Made by a program: the position numbers and the translations under genes. A stretch of DNA of 64,000 nucleotides from Bacteroides sp. (GTDB taxonomy: Bacteria; Bacteroidota; Bacteroidia; Bacteroidales; Bacteroidaceae). This document shows, piece after piece, positions 18,618 to 27,915 of this stretch (positions are counted from its first letter, which is position 1; each line of letters begins with the position of its first letter). The notes below the pieces were generated by a model, which was not told where the DNA came from, ran no database searches, and saw only the letters and a program-made list of their open reading frames with translations. The DNA is taken from NCBI GenBank assembly GCA_020861095.1, contig JAJBTC010000018.1:1-64000 (forward strand). Reading direction: 5' to 3'.

Positions 18618-19820
18618 ATGAAGAAAAAAGTAGTATTGGCATTCAGCGGGGGTTTGGATACCTCTTTCTGTGCCATGTATCTCGCCAAAGAGAAGGATTG
18701 CGAAGTGTATACCGCCATTGCCAACACCGGCGGGTTCAGTGAAGAAGAACTGAAGTCTATCGAGGAAAGAGCATACAGACTGGGTGCGGTGAAGCATGCC
18801 ACCATCGACGTGACACAGGACTATTACAACAAGAGCATCAAATACATGATCTTCGGCAATGTACTGCGCAACGGTACGTATCCGATCTCTGTCAGTTCGG
18901 AACGTATCTTCCAGGCGATCGCTATTGCGAACTATGCCCGGGAGATCGGCGCGGATGCCATTGCTCACGGAAGCACAGGAGCAGGTAACGACCAGATCCG
19001 GTTCGACCTTACGTTTGATGTCCTGGCTCCGGGCATTGAGATCATCACGCCGACCCGTGACATGGTACTGACGCGTGAATACGAGATCAACTACCTGAAA
19101 GAGCATGGTTACGAAGCGGACTTTGTGAAGATGGAATATTCGATCAACAAAGGTCTCTGGGGAACTTCCATCGGCGGTAAAGAGACGCTGGACAGTGCAA
19201 AAACGCTGCCCGAAGAGGCTTATCCGTCGCAGGTGACTGCGGAAGGTACGGAACTGCTGAAACTGGAATTCAAAGAGGGTGAGATCTGCGCGGTGAATGG
19301 TGAGGCTTTTGACGACAAGGTGAAAGCGATCAACAAGGTAGAGGAGATCGGAAGCAAATACGGCATCGGCCGGGATATGCACATCGGTGATACCATCATC
19401 GGGATCAAAGGTCGCGTGGGCTTCGAAGCAGCTGCACCGTTGCTGATCATCAACGCGCATAAGATGCTGGAAAAACATACCCTGAGCAAATGGCAGCAAT
19501 ACTGGAAAGACCAGGTGGGCAACTGGTACGGTATGTTCCTCCACGAAGCGCAGTACCTCGAACCGGTAATGCGGGATATCGAAGCCATGTTGCAGTCTTC
19601 CCAACGCAACGTGAACGGAACGGTAAGTATCCTCCTGCGTCCGTACAGCTATACACTGGTGGGTGTGGAATCTGATTTCGACCTGGTGAAAACCGATTTC
19701 GGCGAATACGGCGAAGTACAGAAAGGCTGGACCGCGGAAGACGCAAAAGGATTTACCAGGATCCTGTCTACTCCGCTGCGTGTATATTATGCCAACCAGA
19801 AGAAAAACGGAGTTAAGTGA
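18618..19820 (+). CDS. argG: Argininosuccinate synthase
   Basis: 400 residues, the family's normal length. It joins citrulline and aspartate with ATP hydrolysis to AMP and pyrophosphate. The N-terminal ATP-pyrophosphatase P-loop VVLAFSGGLDTSFC (residues 5-18), AHGSTGAGNDQIRFDLTF and the citrulline-site IGGKETLDSAKTLPEEA are present. It follows the GNAT gene by 33 bases. Downstream the operon is interrupted by a repeat array and a small foreign-looking gene before argC. Confidence 0.96.
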   Translation: MKKKVVLAFSGGLDTSFCAMYLAKEKDCEVYTAIANTGGFSEEELKSIEERAYRLGAVKHATIDVTQDYYNKSIKYMIFGNVLRNGTYPISVSSERIFQAIAIANYAREIGADAIAHGSTGAGNDQIRFDLTFDVLAPGIEIITPTRDMVLTREYEINYLKEHGYEADFVKMEYSINKGLWGTSIGGKETLDSAKTLPEEAYPSQVTAEGTELLKLEFKEGEICAVNGEAFDDKVKAINKVEEIGSKYGIGRDMHIGDTIIGIKGRVGFEAAAPLLIINAHKMLEKHTLSKWQQYWKDQVGNWYGMFLHEAQYLEPVMRDIEAMLQSSQRNVNGTVSILLRPYSYTLVGVESDFDLVKTDFGEYGEVQKGWTAEDAKGFTRILSTPLRVYYANQKKNGVK

Positions 19821-19821
19821 T

Positions 19822-19985
19822 AAGTGATAAGTTTTAAGTGATAAGTAGCAGAGCATACCATTAACTTAAAATACACAATTTATAACTTACAAGTTTTAAG
19901 TAGTAAGTTATAAGTAACAGCAGATACAATTAACTTAAAAACGTACAATTTACCACTCACTACTTAAAACTTAGAACTTAAATTA
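19822..19985. repeat. AAGTTTTAAGT-type repeat array, left of four-helix gene
   Basis: Units such as AAGTGATAAGTTTTAAGT, AAGTTTTAAGTAGTAAGTT and the complementary ACTTAAAACTTAGAACTT alternate over the whole gap between argG and the small ORF, able to fold into long A+T hairpins. Same family as 4316-4420. Confidence 0.8.
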
Positions 19986-19986
19986 C

Positions 19987-20346
19987 ATGCAGGATTACAG
20001 GAAGCTGGTGGTTTGGAACAAGGTGCATGAGTTGGTAGTGTATACTTACCGTGTGACAGCAAAATACCCTCAGGGAGAAGTATATGCCTTAGTTCAGCAA
20101 ATGCGAAAGGCTGCGGGTTCAATACCCATGAATATAGCAGAAGGTAGTGGCAGAAATTCCAATGCAGATTTTGCACACTTCTTAAATATTGCTTTAGGCT
20201 CAAGTAATGAAATAGAGTACCAGTATCTTTTATCGAAAGATTTATCTTATATTTCCGAAAAAGAATATACGGAAGTCATCTTAAAGCTTGGAGAGATAAA
20301 AGGTATGCTGATTGGCTTAATCTCCAAAGTCAGGGAGAAGGGATGA
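19987..20346 (+). CDS. Four-helix-bundle protein (23S rRNA IVS-like family)
   Basis: 119 residues, no signal peptide. It matches the four-helix-bundle family named after ORFs in 23S rRNA intervening sequences: start DYRKLVVWNKVHELVVYTYR, the central MRKAAGSIPMNIAEGSGR motif and a C-terminal helix (GEIKGMLIGLISKVREKG). The Avd accessory protein of diversity-generating retroelements shares this fold; no reverse transcriptase is visible here. The molecular function of free-standing members is not established. It sits between argG and argC with arrays of inverted AAGT repeats on both sides, suggesting insertion as a cassette into an older arg operon. Confidence 0.85.
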   Translation: MQDYRKLVVWNKVHELVVYTYRVTAKYPQGEVYALVQQMRKAAGSIPMNIAEGSGRNSNADFAHFLNIALGSSNEIEYQYLLSKDLSYISEKEYTEVILKLGEIKGMLIGLISKVREKG

Positions 20347-20494
20347 ATAAGTCATAAGTAATAAGTTTTAAGTTATAAGTTTTAGGTAGTAAGTACTGTA
20401 AGAACGTCATTAACTTAGAACCTAAAACTTAGAACTCAGAACTTAGAACCCACCACTCAAAACTTAAAACTTAAAACTTATAACTCAAAACTTA
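20347..20494. repeat. AAGTTTTAAGT-type repeat array, right of four-helix gene
   Basis: AAGTAATAAGTTTTAAGTTATAAGTTTTAGG is followed by many complementary units (ACTTAGAACCTAAAACTT, ACTTAAAACTTAAAACTT) right up to the argC start. The arms could pair with each other and with the left array across the small gene. Confidence 0.8.
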
Positions 20495-20496
20495 AT

Positions 20497-21465
20497 ATGA
20501 TAAAAGCAGGAATTATCGGCGGAGCCGGATATACAGCGGGCGAACTGATCCGTTTGCTGATCCACCATCCCGAAACAGAGATCGTTTTTATAAACAGTAC
20601 AAGCAATGCGGGCAACCGTATTACGGATGTACACGAAGGGCTTTACGGAGAGTGTGATCTGACATTTACGGATCAACTGCCGCTGGACGAGATCGATGTA
20701 TTGTTTTTCTGTACGGCACACGGCGATACCAGGAAATTCATAGATAGCCACAATATCCCCGAAGGATTGAAGATCATTGACCTTTCTACGGACTACCGTA
20801 TCAAAAGCGAAGAGCATGATTTCCTGTACGGACTTCCGGAACTGAACCGCCGTGCGATCTGCAAAGCAGACCGGGTAGCCAATCCGGGATGCTTCGCTAC
20901 ATGTATCCAGCTGGCTCTCCTTCCCTTAGCCAAACACCTGATGCTGAACGATGATGTGATGGTGAACGCGATCACGGGAAGTACCGGCGCAGGGGTGAAA
21001 CCGGGTGCTACCAGCCATTTCAGCTGGCGCAACAACAACATAAGTGTGTACAAAGCTTTTTCGCACCAACACGTACCGGAGATCAAACAATCGCTGAAAC
21101 AGTTGCAGAACAGTTTTGATTCGGAAATCGATTTCATTCCTTACCGGGGAGATTTCCCGCGCGGGATCTTCGCGACATTGGTGGTGAAATCGAAGACAGA
21201 CCTGTCGGAGCTGACACGTATCTATGAGGAGTATTATGAGAAAGATTCCTTTGTACATATTGTGGATAAGAACATTGACCTGAAACAGGTTGTTAATACC
21301 AACAAGTGTCTGATCCATCTGGAGAAACACGGGGATAAGTTGTTTATCATCTCCTGTATCGACAACCTGCTGAAAGGGGCTTCGGGACAGGCGGTACACA
21401 ATATGAACCTGATGTTCAATCTGGAAGAAACGGTAGGATTGAAATTGAAACCCAGCGCCTTCTGA
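20497..21465 (+). CDS. argC: N-acyl-gamma-glutamyl-phosphate reductase
   Basis: 322 residues. It reduces the acylglutamyl phosphate to the semialdehyde with NADPH. The N-terminal Rossmann motif GIIGGAGYTAGELIRLL (from residue 5), the catalytic cysteine in RVANPGCFATCIQLALLPL, and the HxxE-type block AFSHQHVPEIKQSL are all seen. The close of the dimer domain, DNLLKGASGQAVHNMNLMF, is typical. The start at 20497 lies only two bases after the repeat array, so the array may contribute the ribosome-binding region. Confidence 0.95.
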   Translation: MIKAGIIGGAGYTAGELIRLLIHHPETEIVFINSTSNAGNRITDVHEGLYGECDLTFTDQLPLDEIDVLFFCTAHGDTRKFIDSHNIPEGLKIIDLSTDYRIKSEEHDFLYGLPELNRRAICKADRVANPGCFATCIQLALLPLAKHLMLNDDVMVNAITGSTGAGVKPGATSHFSWRNNNISVYKAFSHQHVPEIKQSLKQLQNSFDSEIDFIPYRGDFPRGIFATLVVKSKTDLSELTRIYEEYYEKDSFVHIVDKNIDLKQVVNTNKCLIHLEKHGDKLFIISCIDNLLKGASGQAVHNMNLMFNLEETVGLKLKPSAF

Positions 21466-21720
21466 TTGACGATTTGACGATTGACGATTTGACGATTGAA
21501 ATTACATCGTAGCGTGGCATCCGCCTGTAGAGACGCATATTTGCGTCTCCGCGATACAGGTCCAATAAAGGAGGGCGTGCGTCTCCGCGGCATACGCTCC
21601 ACCCAAAGTGGCGTGCGTCTCCGCGATACAGGTCCAATAAAGGAGGGCGTGCGTCTCCGCGGTACAGGCTTGCCCAAAGTGGCGTACCTCTCCGCGGTAC
21701 AGGTCCGGCAGAGATATACA
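21466..21720. repeat. Repeat element with 36-bp tandem array upstream of argD
   Basis: TTGACGATTTGACGA repeats (21466-21500) lead into a palindrome at 21527-21553. Then the unit beginning GCGTCTCCGCG recurs at 21543, 21579, 21615 and 21651, with a degenerate fifth copy near 21686. The period is 36,36,36,35 bases. Two unit types alternate (one with CAGGTCCAATAAAGG, one with CCAAAGTGG), so the higher-order period is about 72. The unit starting at 21615 is identical to that at 21543. The remaining 200 bases to argD (21721-21921) show nothing further. Confidence 0.85.
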
Positions 21721-21921
21721 TCGCCTGTAAGCGAACAGATCCCCTTTCTACGCCATACCGGTTCCCTGGTCTGGCAGCCCTTACGGAAAGGAGAAATACC
21801 AGGGAACAGGATGATGTACCATCTGAGCTTACCGTCCCGGAGAAAGCAAACGTTCCCGGCCAGTTCAAACCTGTTTTCCGGAATTGTTGCCGGAAAAAAT
21901 AAAAACCAAAACCCATTCGAT

Positions 21922-23049
21922 ATGAATTTATTCGACGTATATCCACTTTTCGATATCAACATCGTATCCGGCAAAGGCTGCCAGGTATGGGACGAGAACG
22001 ATGTGGAATACTTAGACCTCTACGGAGGCCATGCTGTGATATCCATCGGCCACTCTCATCCGCACTATGTGAAGATGATCAGTGACCAGGTAAGTAAACT
22101 GGGCTTCTATTCCAATTCGGTAGTGAACAAACTGCAACAGGAAGTAGCCCGCCGGCTGGGTATTATTTCGGGATACGAAGATTACTCCCTGTTCCTGATC
22201 AATTCCGGCGCGGAAGCCAATGAGAACGCGTTGAAACTGGCCTCGTTCCACAACGGACGCAAACGGATCGTCAGCTACTGCCAATCGTTCCACGGACGCA
22301 CGTCGCTCACCGTACAGGCTACGGACAATCCGAAGATCGTGGCACCGATCAACGCTACCGGACAAATTACCTTCCTGCCGCTCAACGATACGGAAGCCAT
22401 GAAAACCGAACTGTCCAAAGGAGATGTCTGCGCCGTGATCATCGAAGGGATACAAGGGGTCGGAGGCATCAAACTACCTGACGACAGCTTCCTCCAGGAG
22501 TTGAGCAAGACCTGTACAGAGACCGGCACCGTCCTGATCTTAGACGAGATACAAAGTGGTTACGGCCGGTCAGGTAAGTTCTTTGCACACCAATACGCCG
22601 GTATCCGTCCGGATCTCATCACCGTAGGAAAAGGGATCGGCAACGGGTTTCCCATGGCGGGAGTGTTGATCAGTCCGATGTTCGAGGCTGTACACGGAAT
22701 GCTGGGTACCACCTTCGGGGGAAATCACCTGGCCTGTGCCGCCGCACTGGCCGTGATGGACGTGATAGAGGAAGAGGGCCTGATCGAACGTACCGCGACT
22801 GTGGGCAACTACCTGATGGAAGAACTCCGGAAATTCCCGCAGATCAAAGAGGTTCGTGGACGCGGACTGATGATCGGTATGGAGTTTGAAGAACCGGTAA
22901 AAGAGATACGCAGCAAATTACTGTTTGAACACAATGTGTTTACCGGAGTAAGCGGAACGAATGTGATCCGTCTGTTACCTCCTCTTTGTCTGAACCTGGA
23001 AGAAGCGGATATTTTCTTAGAAAGATTCCGCAAGGTACTGGGCGAATGA
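21922..23049 (+). CDS. argD: Acetyl-/succinylornithine aminotransferase
   Basis: 375 residues from MNLFDVYPLFDINIVSG at 21922. The frame is open for 142 codons further upstream, but that part is translated repeat and has no family resemblance. A PLP-dependent class III aminotransferase. The pyridine-ring aspartate is in VLILDEIQSGYGRSGKFFA, the Schiff-base lysine in PDLITVGKGIGNGFPMAGV, with INSGAEANENALKLA as the phosphate-binding region. It makes N-acylornithine from the semialdehyde and glutamate. A strong bidirectional terminator follows 54 bases after the stop. Confidence 0.94.
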   Translation: MNLFDVYPLFDINIVSGKGCQVWDENDVEYLDLYGGHAVISIGHSHPHYVKMISDQVSKLGFYSNSVVNKLQQEVARRLGIISGYEDYSLFLINSGAEANENALKLASFHNGRKRIVSYCQSFHGRTSLTVQATDNPKIVAPINATGQITFLPLNDTEAMKTELSKGDVCAVIIEGIQGVGGIKLPDDSFLQELSKTCTETGTVLILDEIQSGYGRSGKFFAHQYAGIRPDLITVGKGIGNGFPMAGVLISPMFEAVHGMLGTTFGGNHLACAAALAVMDVIEEEGLIERTATVGNYLMEELRKFPQIKEVRGRGLMIGMEFEEPVKEIRSKLLFEHNVFTGVSGTNVIRLLPPLCLNLEEADIFLERFRKVLGE

Positions 23050-23103
23050 CAGGAAATAAAAGTACCCGCGCTACCTGGGGTTTATTAAATTAAGATCAGC
23101 ATA

Positions 23104-23145
23104 TAAGAATAAAGAGACAGTCAGTGGCCTGTCTCTTTATTCTTA
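23104..23145. terminator. Bidirectional terminator between argD and GH43-GH28
   Basis: A perfect 17-bp stem (TAAGAATAAAGAGACAG at 23104-23120 and its complement at 23129-23145) with an 8-base loop sits between two convergent genes. A/T-rich ends on both sides suit termination from either strand. Confidence 0.85.
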
Positions 23146-23184
23146 TTACTAAATGACTTCTACTTCCTCCTGTAAATCCCAAGT

Positions 23185-26076
23185 TCAATAGACCTCCAGA
23201 CTTACCCGTTCCGTATGCTCTTCCGGTTCTTCCGGAATGGGTATTCCATTGATCGAAGAACGGAGGATCCGGATCTTATCGGTGCAGAACAGATAGTAAG
23301 GATGTAAGGCTTTCCGGACATGAAAACCGGAGAGCTCTATATCCTGAATAGGCTTTTCCGGATAGCCATCCATAAAGAAAGCATAGTTATCGGCTACTCC
23401 GGCATTCACATTCGATATACGGAAATTCTCATAGGAAGACGCGTATGTGCCTCCCCGGAAACCAAAATAATTCGTTTCAAAACGCAGGATGGCTCCTTTC
23501 GCGCGTTCGATCTCAATGTTATTTACATACACATTCCGGATATACCCTCCCCTGTCACGGTTCGATTTGAAATAAATGGCGTTTTTTACGGTTCCGATCC
23601 TGATGTTTTCCATATATACATTCTCTACTCCTCCTGAAAGCTCACTACCGATACACAGGCCATTGCATTCAGAGTAAAACAGACAATTCCGTATCACTAT
23701 ATTCCCGGAAGGCCTGCCCACCCTACGTCCGTCCGCATCCCGGCCGGCCTTGATGGCTATCGCATCATCTCCGGTACGGAAAGTGCAGTTTTCTATCAGC
23801 ACATTTGTCGTAGATTCGGGATCACACCCATCGTTATTGGGATAATGGCTATCGATGGTTACACCACGCACCACCACATTGTCACAATAGAGCGGATGTA
23901 TGGTCCAGAAAGGTGAGTTTTTGATCAACACATCCTCGACCAGTATCCGTGAACACCCCAGGAACTGGATGCAGGAGGGCCGCAGGGTAGTGCCTTTACC
24001 AAAGATCCGTTCATACAGGGGAGAAAGATTTTCTCCCAGGTCGCGCAAACGGTCCCGGTCCCTGGCCTCTATGTCCGCCCAGGCGGCAAACTCCAATCCT
24101 CCCTGCGCGTCGATCGTACCCTTTCCGGTAATAGCGATATTCGTGGCATGATAGGCATAGATCATGGGTGAGTGCCCGTAAAGCCTCGTGCCTTCCCAAC
24201 TGGTTTCCACCACAGGAAGAAAATCGTCGGCCCTGCCGCTGAAAAGAAGGTTCGCTCCTTCTTCCAGGTGGAGATTCACATTGCTTTTCAAAACCAGGTT
24301 GCCCGGTAACCGATAGGTGCCTTTTTCAACCACCACTCGCCCACCTCCTGTTAAGGAACAGGAATCAATCGCCTGCTGTAGCAGACAACGGGCCGTCTGG
24401 TCCCACTCTCCCCTGTCGTCGGAGCTTGCGACATGGATGTTCCGTTCGGGAAAAGAAGTACGGGCAATGCCGTTGATGATCTGTTGCATCTGGTGTCCGG
24501 CTCCGGATGCGCTTTCGGATCGCGGACCGTCGTGATGATACGTAAACCAACGGAAGGAAGCGGCACCCGCCTTCTTTTGGGTGTTGTAACAGTACAGTCC
24601 TACACGTGCCCCTTTCCAATACCCGAACGGAATAAAAAACGGTTCGCCACAAGGAATAAATTCTACATTGTCTAAGCTGTAGGAGTATTGAAATTGTTTG
24701 TGGTTTATATCGACAGATACCCGCAGGTAAACGATTTCCTCCGGGAGAACGGCAATCACTTGTTCCACCGTATCGTTGGAAACATAGAGTTCTCTTTTTC
24801 CGTTTTCGCACCGTACACCCAACATCCGGTTCTCTTTTCCCATACACACCAATCCACAACGCTGCCCATCCGCCATTTCTGAAAAGTTCATTGCTGTGGT
24901 AGCTTCACTGACGTATCCCATGACTTTCTGGGTGATTGTATTACGCGCCAGACGGAACAAGGGCGATTTCAGTGCCTGAAGGGTCAGACTACCCGGATGA
25001 GAGGTCAACGACCACGCCTCGTCTGCCGGATTGTGGTTGAACTGCCATTGCAGAGAGAGTTCCGGAGCGGAAAAATCATCGTCCGTCTGAGGGGCAAACA
25101 ACTGTGTGCTCTCTATGGGTTTTTTCCAGCTATATACAGGTTCACCGATCCCGTTGCGATCGATATCCACCCCGATCACCGGCCAACCGTCTTTCCAGTG
25201 CATTGGTTGCAGATGGACGACACGACCCAGGGAGCCGCTGTGCTGAAAATGATAAAAGAACCATTGTCCATCGGGAGTATCTACGATGGCTCCCTGGTGC
25301 GGCCCATTCACAGAGGTAGTTCCCTGTTCCAATACGACTTTCTTTTCATACGGGCCGTATATATTCCTGGAGCGGAGAATGGTTTGCCAACCCGTTTCCA
25401 CCCCACCTTCCGGGATAGACAGGTAGTAATAGCCGTCTTTTTTGAAGATCTTGGTTCCTTCTGCTACCGGACCGGTATACACGGTATACCCATCGTCCAG
25501 CAAACGAGTCCCGTCGGGACTCATTTTATGCAAGATAATAGGTCCCGCGCCATGCTGGCTTCTACCCAGATAGGCCGTTCCGTCTTCGTCCCAGAAAGGA
25601 CAAGGATCTTCCCATTTCTCCACGGCCTGCACCAGATGCAAGGGAGACCAGGGTCCCGCAGGATCCGTAGCGGCAGACAGGAACAATCCTTCTCCCGGTG
25701 TGCAGAAGAACACCCGGAACTTTCCGTCGTGATAGCGGATAGCGGGAGCCCATGAGCCCCCCGCATACCGTGCATTCTCGTTCCAACCCGGGAAATCCAG
25801 GCGTTGATAGATCCTGGAAATGAGTCTCCAGTTGATCATATCTTTGGATTCCAATACCTGCATACCCATGAAATGAAAGTCAGAAGCAACCATATAATAG
25901 GTGTCGCCTACCCGGATCACATCCGGATCGGAATAGTCGGCATTCAGGATCGGATTTATATAGGTACCGTTCCCCTGGTCGCCCCATACACCGGGGCGAC
26001 CCTGCCCCGACAAAATGACTGTGCTGCTCAGCAGGCAGATCCACAGTAAGATTTCTTTTTTCAACATCGTGTTCAC
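23185..26076 (-). CDS. GH43-GH28 fusion glycosidase
   Basis: 963 residues with a signal peptide (KEILLWICLLSSTVILSGQG). Residues 35-330 are a GH43 five-bladed propeller (NADYSDPDVIRVGDTYYMVA with the catalytic base, WEDPCPFWDEDGTAYLG, GPVAEGTKIFKKDGYYYLS). Residues about 345-520 are the beta-sandwich that follows many GH43 domains. Residues 555-940 are a GH28 beta-helix with NNDGCDPEST and RTGDDAIAIKAGRD, but where active polygalacturonases have GHG it reads SECNG, and the RxK motif reads YFKSN. The GH28 part may therefore act on rhamnogalacturonan or another uronide, or be altered in activity. GH43 would remove arabinose, xylose or galactose side chains. It starts four bases after susD. Confidence 0.88.
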   Translation of the reverse strand: MNTMLKKEILLWICLLSSTVILSGQGRPGVWGDQGNGTYINPILNADYSDPDVIRVGDTYYMVASDFHFMGMQVLESKDMINWRLISRIYQRLDFPGWNENARYAGGSWAPAIRYHDGKFRVFFCTPGEGLFLSAATDPAGPWSPLHLVQAVEKWEDPCPFWDEDGTAYLGRSQHGAGPIILHKMSPDGTRLLDDGYTVYTGPVAEGTKIFKKDGYYYLSIPEGGVETGWQTILRSRNIYGPYEKKVVLEQGTTSVNGPHQGAIVDTPDGQWFFYHFQHSGSLGRVVHLQPMHWKDGWPVIGVDIDRNGIGEPVYSWKKPIESTQLFAPQTDDDFSAPELSLQWQFNHNPADEAWSLTSHPGSLTLQALKSPLFRLARNTITQKVMGYVSEATTAMNFSEMADGQRCGLVCMGKENRMLGVRCENGKRELYVSNDTVEQVIAVLPEEIVYLRVSVDINHKQFQYSYSLDNVEFIPCGEPFFIPFGYWKGARVGLYCYNTQKKAGAASFRWFTYHHDGPRSESASGAGHQMQQIINGIARTSFPERNIHVASSDDRGEWDQTARCLLQQAIDSCSLTGGGRVVVEKGTYRLPGNLVLKSNVNLHLEEGANLLFSGRADDFLPVVETSWEGTRLYGHSPMIYAYHATNIAITGKGTIDAQGGLEFAAWADIEARDRDRLRDLGENLSPLYERIFGKGTTLRPSCIQFLGCSRILVEDVLIKNSPFWTIHPLYCDNVVVRGVTIDSHYPNNDGCDPESTTNVLIENCTFRTGDDAIAIKAGRDADGRRVGRPSGNIVIRNCLFYSECNGLCIGSELSGGVENVYMENIRIGTVKNAIYFKSNRDRGGYIRNVYVNNIEIERAKGAILRFETNYFGFRGGTYASSYENFRISNVNAGVADNYAFFMDGYPEKPIQDIELSGFHVRKALHPYYLFCTDKIRILRSSINGIPIPEEPEEHTERVSLEVY

Positions 26077-26080
26077 TGCG

Positions 26081-27811
26081 TTAATAGCCTGGGTTTTGTT
26101 CCACCTCAGCCTGGTTCAGATCAATAGAGGCCTGTGGGATCGGACGCAGGATCTTATACTTCCCGTCGGGTCCTTTCATGGCGCTTTCGGCAATGCCATC
26201 TTCATTGTAGGCAGTAGCATATTCCACTAATTTATGGGTACGTTTGAGATCGGTCCAGCGTACATACTCCCCTGCCATTTCACGGGCTCTTTCATCCAGA
26301 ATAAAATCAATGCTTATGTCCTCTGCCGAAACGGTCATCTCTCTTTCAAAACCCTCTTTGATGGTTCCCGGTCGTTTACGTAAGTTATTGATCATCCGTG
26401 CCGCTTCTCCGGGTTGATTTTGTTTCAGATAAGCCTCAGCCGCGATCAGATACACCTCTCCCAGACGAGCCACCACTACATCGTGCATACTGCAGTTTAT
26501 ATCCCGGTTCGAAACAGAAGATTCTGTATAATCATCAAATTTCCGGATGCAAGGTACACCGTAGTCGTGCGAACGGCGGACTCTGTAAGATGCCGGAGTT
26601 CCATTCGAGGGAGAAATGCCCCCTTCCGCAACGGTCTTGCTGATGATCGCCTCATTTTTCAGGCCGTAAGGATCATTGGCCTGCCATGCGGCTATGTCCT
26701 CATCCGTAGCCCACCAGGGTGCATAATAAAACGCGACCGGGGTAGAAGTGGGTGATGTATAAAAATCAAAATAGGCATCTTCATGGAACTCCAGCATGAA
26801 GGTTTGCTCCAGACGGCCGTCTCCTCTGGCATACATCTGGTGCAAACGCAAAGCAGGCGCAATGGTCCCGTCCGTTGCTTTATTCCTGGGTTTTTCCGAT
26901 CCGCCCAGATAGGCTCCGAACAAGGCTTGCTGGCGCGAACCCTCTTTCACCGGATCATTTACCGCGATACTGCTGTATTGTATGCTCCAGAAAAACTCAT
27001 CGTTCTCTTCATTATGTATATCAAATGCCTCTTCCAGAGAGAGAGAAGGGAGAGTGTTATTTATCAATTGCTCAGCCACTCTGGAAGCATTCTCAAAATC
27101 AGTTGCCTGTGCCACGGTTGCCTCTTGCGCTTCATATCCGGTACCATCCAACCATCCGCGGGTCAGATACACTTTGGCCAGATGGAACAAAGCAGCCTGT
27201 TTGCTGGCACGGCCCACTCCCGAAGCGGAACGATCCGGCAGGTGAGAGGAGGAAGAAGACAAATAAGTGAACTCTTCCATAAGGAAAGTATACATTTCCG
27301 CCAGGGTGGAACGCTCATGGTTCATTTCCGCCGCATCAAACATGGTTGTGTTCAACGCAACCGGACCAAACTGTTGCACAAGTACAAAATAGTACCACGC
27401 GCGTATGAAGCGCGCTTCATCTATATATTGCAGACGCACATCCGATTCTTCGGTTGTTTCTCCATAGGCAATGACACTGTTGGCGAGTTGGATTCCTTTG
27501 TAGCAATCTACATAGAAATCCTTTACGGTTCCCTCGTCAGCTGTAAATGTATACTGACTCATTACCACACCCTGTGTTTTACCATCGGCATACAGATCCG
27601 TACCGGCAATGAACAGCAGAGAAGAAGAGTTGTAAATATCACGTAATGTGGAGTAAGTGCTGTTTATCAGACTCTCAAAACCTACTTTGGTCTCATAAAA
27701 CTCATCGGATGGGACATTGGACCGGTTGTCCTGATCCAGAAAATCGGAACAGCCGCAGAGAACAACTGTAACTGCCATAGCCCAGAAAGCGATACTATAT
27801 ATTCTTTTCAT
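26081..27811 (-). CDS. SusD/RagB-like glycan-binding lipoprotein
   Basis: 576 residues from MKRIYSIAFWAMAVTVVLCG at 27811. The open frame extends 19 codons upstream, but only this start puts the lipoprotein signal (VVLCGCSDFLDQDNRS) at the N-terminus. SusD-like proteins cap the SusC channel at the cell surface and bind oligosaccharides. The TPR-like helical N-terminal half and the C-terminal signature INNLRKRPGTI...DFILDERAREMAGEYVRWTDLKR-type block are present. It lies between susC (104-base gap) and the GH43-GH28 gene. Substrate is inferred from neighbours to be a pectic oligosaccharide. Confidence 0.94.
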   Translation of the reverse strand: MKRIYSIAFWAMAVTVVLCGCSDFLDQDNRSNVPSDEFYETKVGFESLINSTYSTLRDIYNSSSLLFIAGTDLYADGKTQGVVMSQYTFTADEGTVKDFYVDCYKGIQLANSVIAYGETTEESDVRLQYIDEARFIRAWYYFVLVQQFGPVALNTTMFDAAEMNHERSTLAEMYTFLMEEFTYLSSSSSHLPDRSASGVGRASKQAALFHLAKVYLTRGWLDGTGYEAQEATVAQATDFENASRVAEQLINNTLPSLSLEEAFDIHNEENDEFFWSIQYSSIAVNDPVKEGSRQQALFGAYLGGSEKPRNKATDGTIAPALRLHQMYARGDGRLEQTFMLEFHEDAYFDFYTSPTSTPVAFYYAPWWATDEDIAAWQANDPYGLKNEAIISKTVAEGGISPSNGTPASYRVRRSHDYGVPCIRKFDDYTESSVSNRDINCSMHDVVVARLGEVYLIAAEAYLKQNQPGEAARMINNLRKRPGTIKEGFEREMTVSAEDISIDFILDERAREMAGEYVRWTDLKRTHKLVEYATAYNEDGIAESAMKGPDGKYKILRPIPQASIDLNQAEVEQNPGY

Positions 27812-27915
27812 ATGTACAAAATTTATTTTTAATACGAAGGTCATCAGGAACTCGCGGCATTTGTGCATGGCTTCTGGCGATGGGCGCTATAACGCTCGTT
27901 CCATGATCCTGTGAT

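Noticed and set aside
19987..20346. Four-helix-bundle gene considered as part of a diversity-generating retroelement
   Set aside because: There is no reverse transcriptase, template repeat or variable target gene in the neighbourhood.
21543..21700. 36-bp spaced repeats considered as a CRISPR array
   Set aside because: The units are contiguous tandem repeats of two alternating types without unique spacers, and no cas gene is present.
21496..21921. N-terminal extension of argD in the open frame upstream
   Set aside because: The 142 extra codons run through the 36-bp tandem repeats and have no similarity to aminotransferases. The ATG at 21922 gives the standard length.
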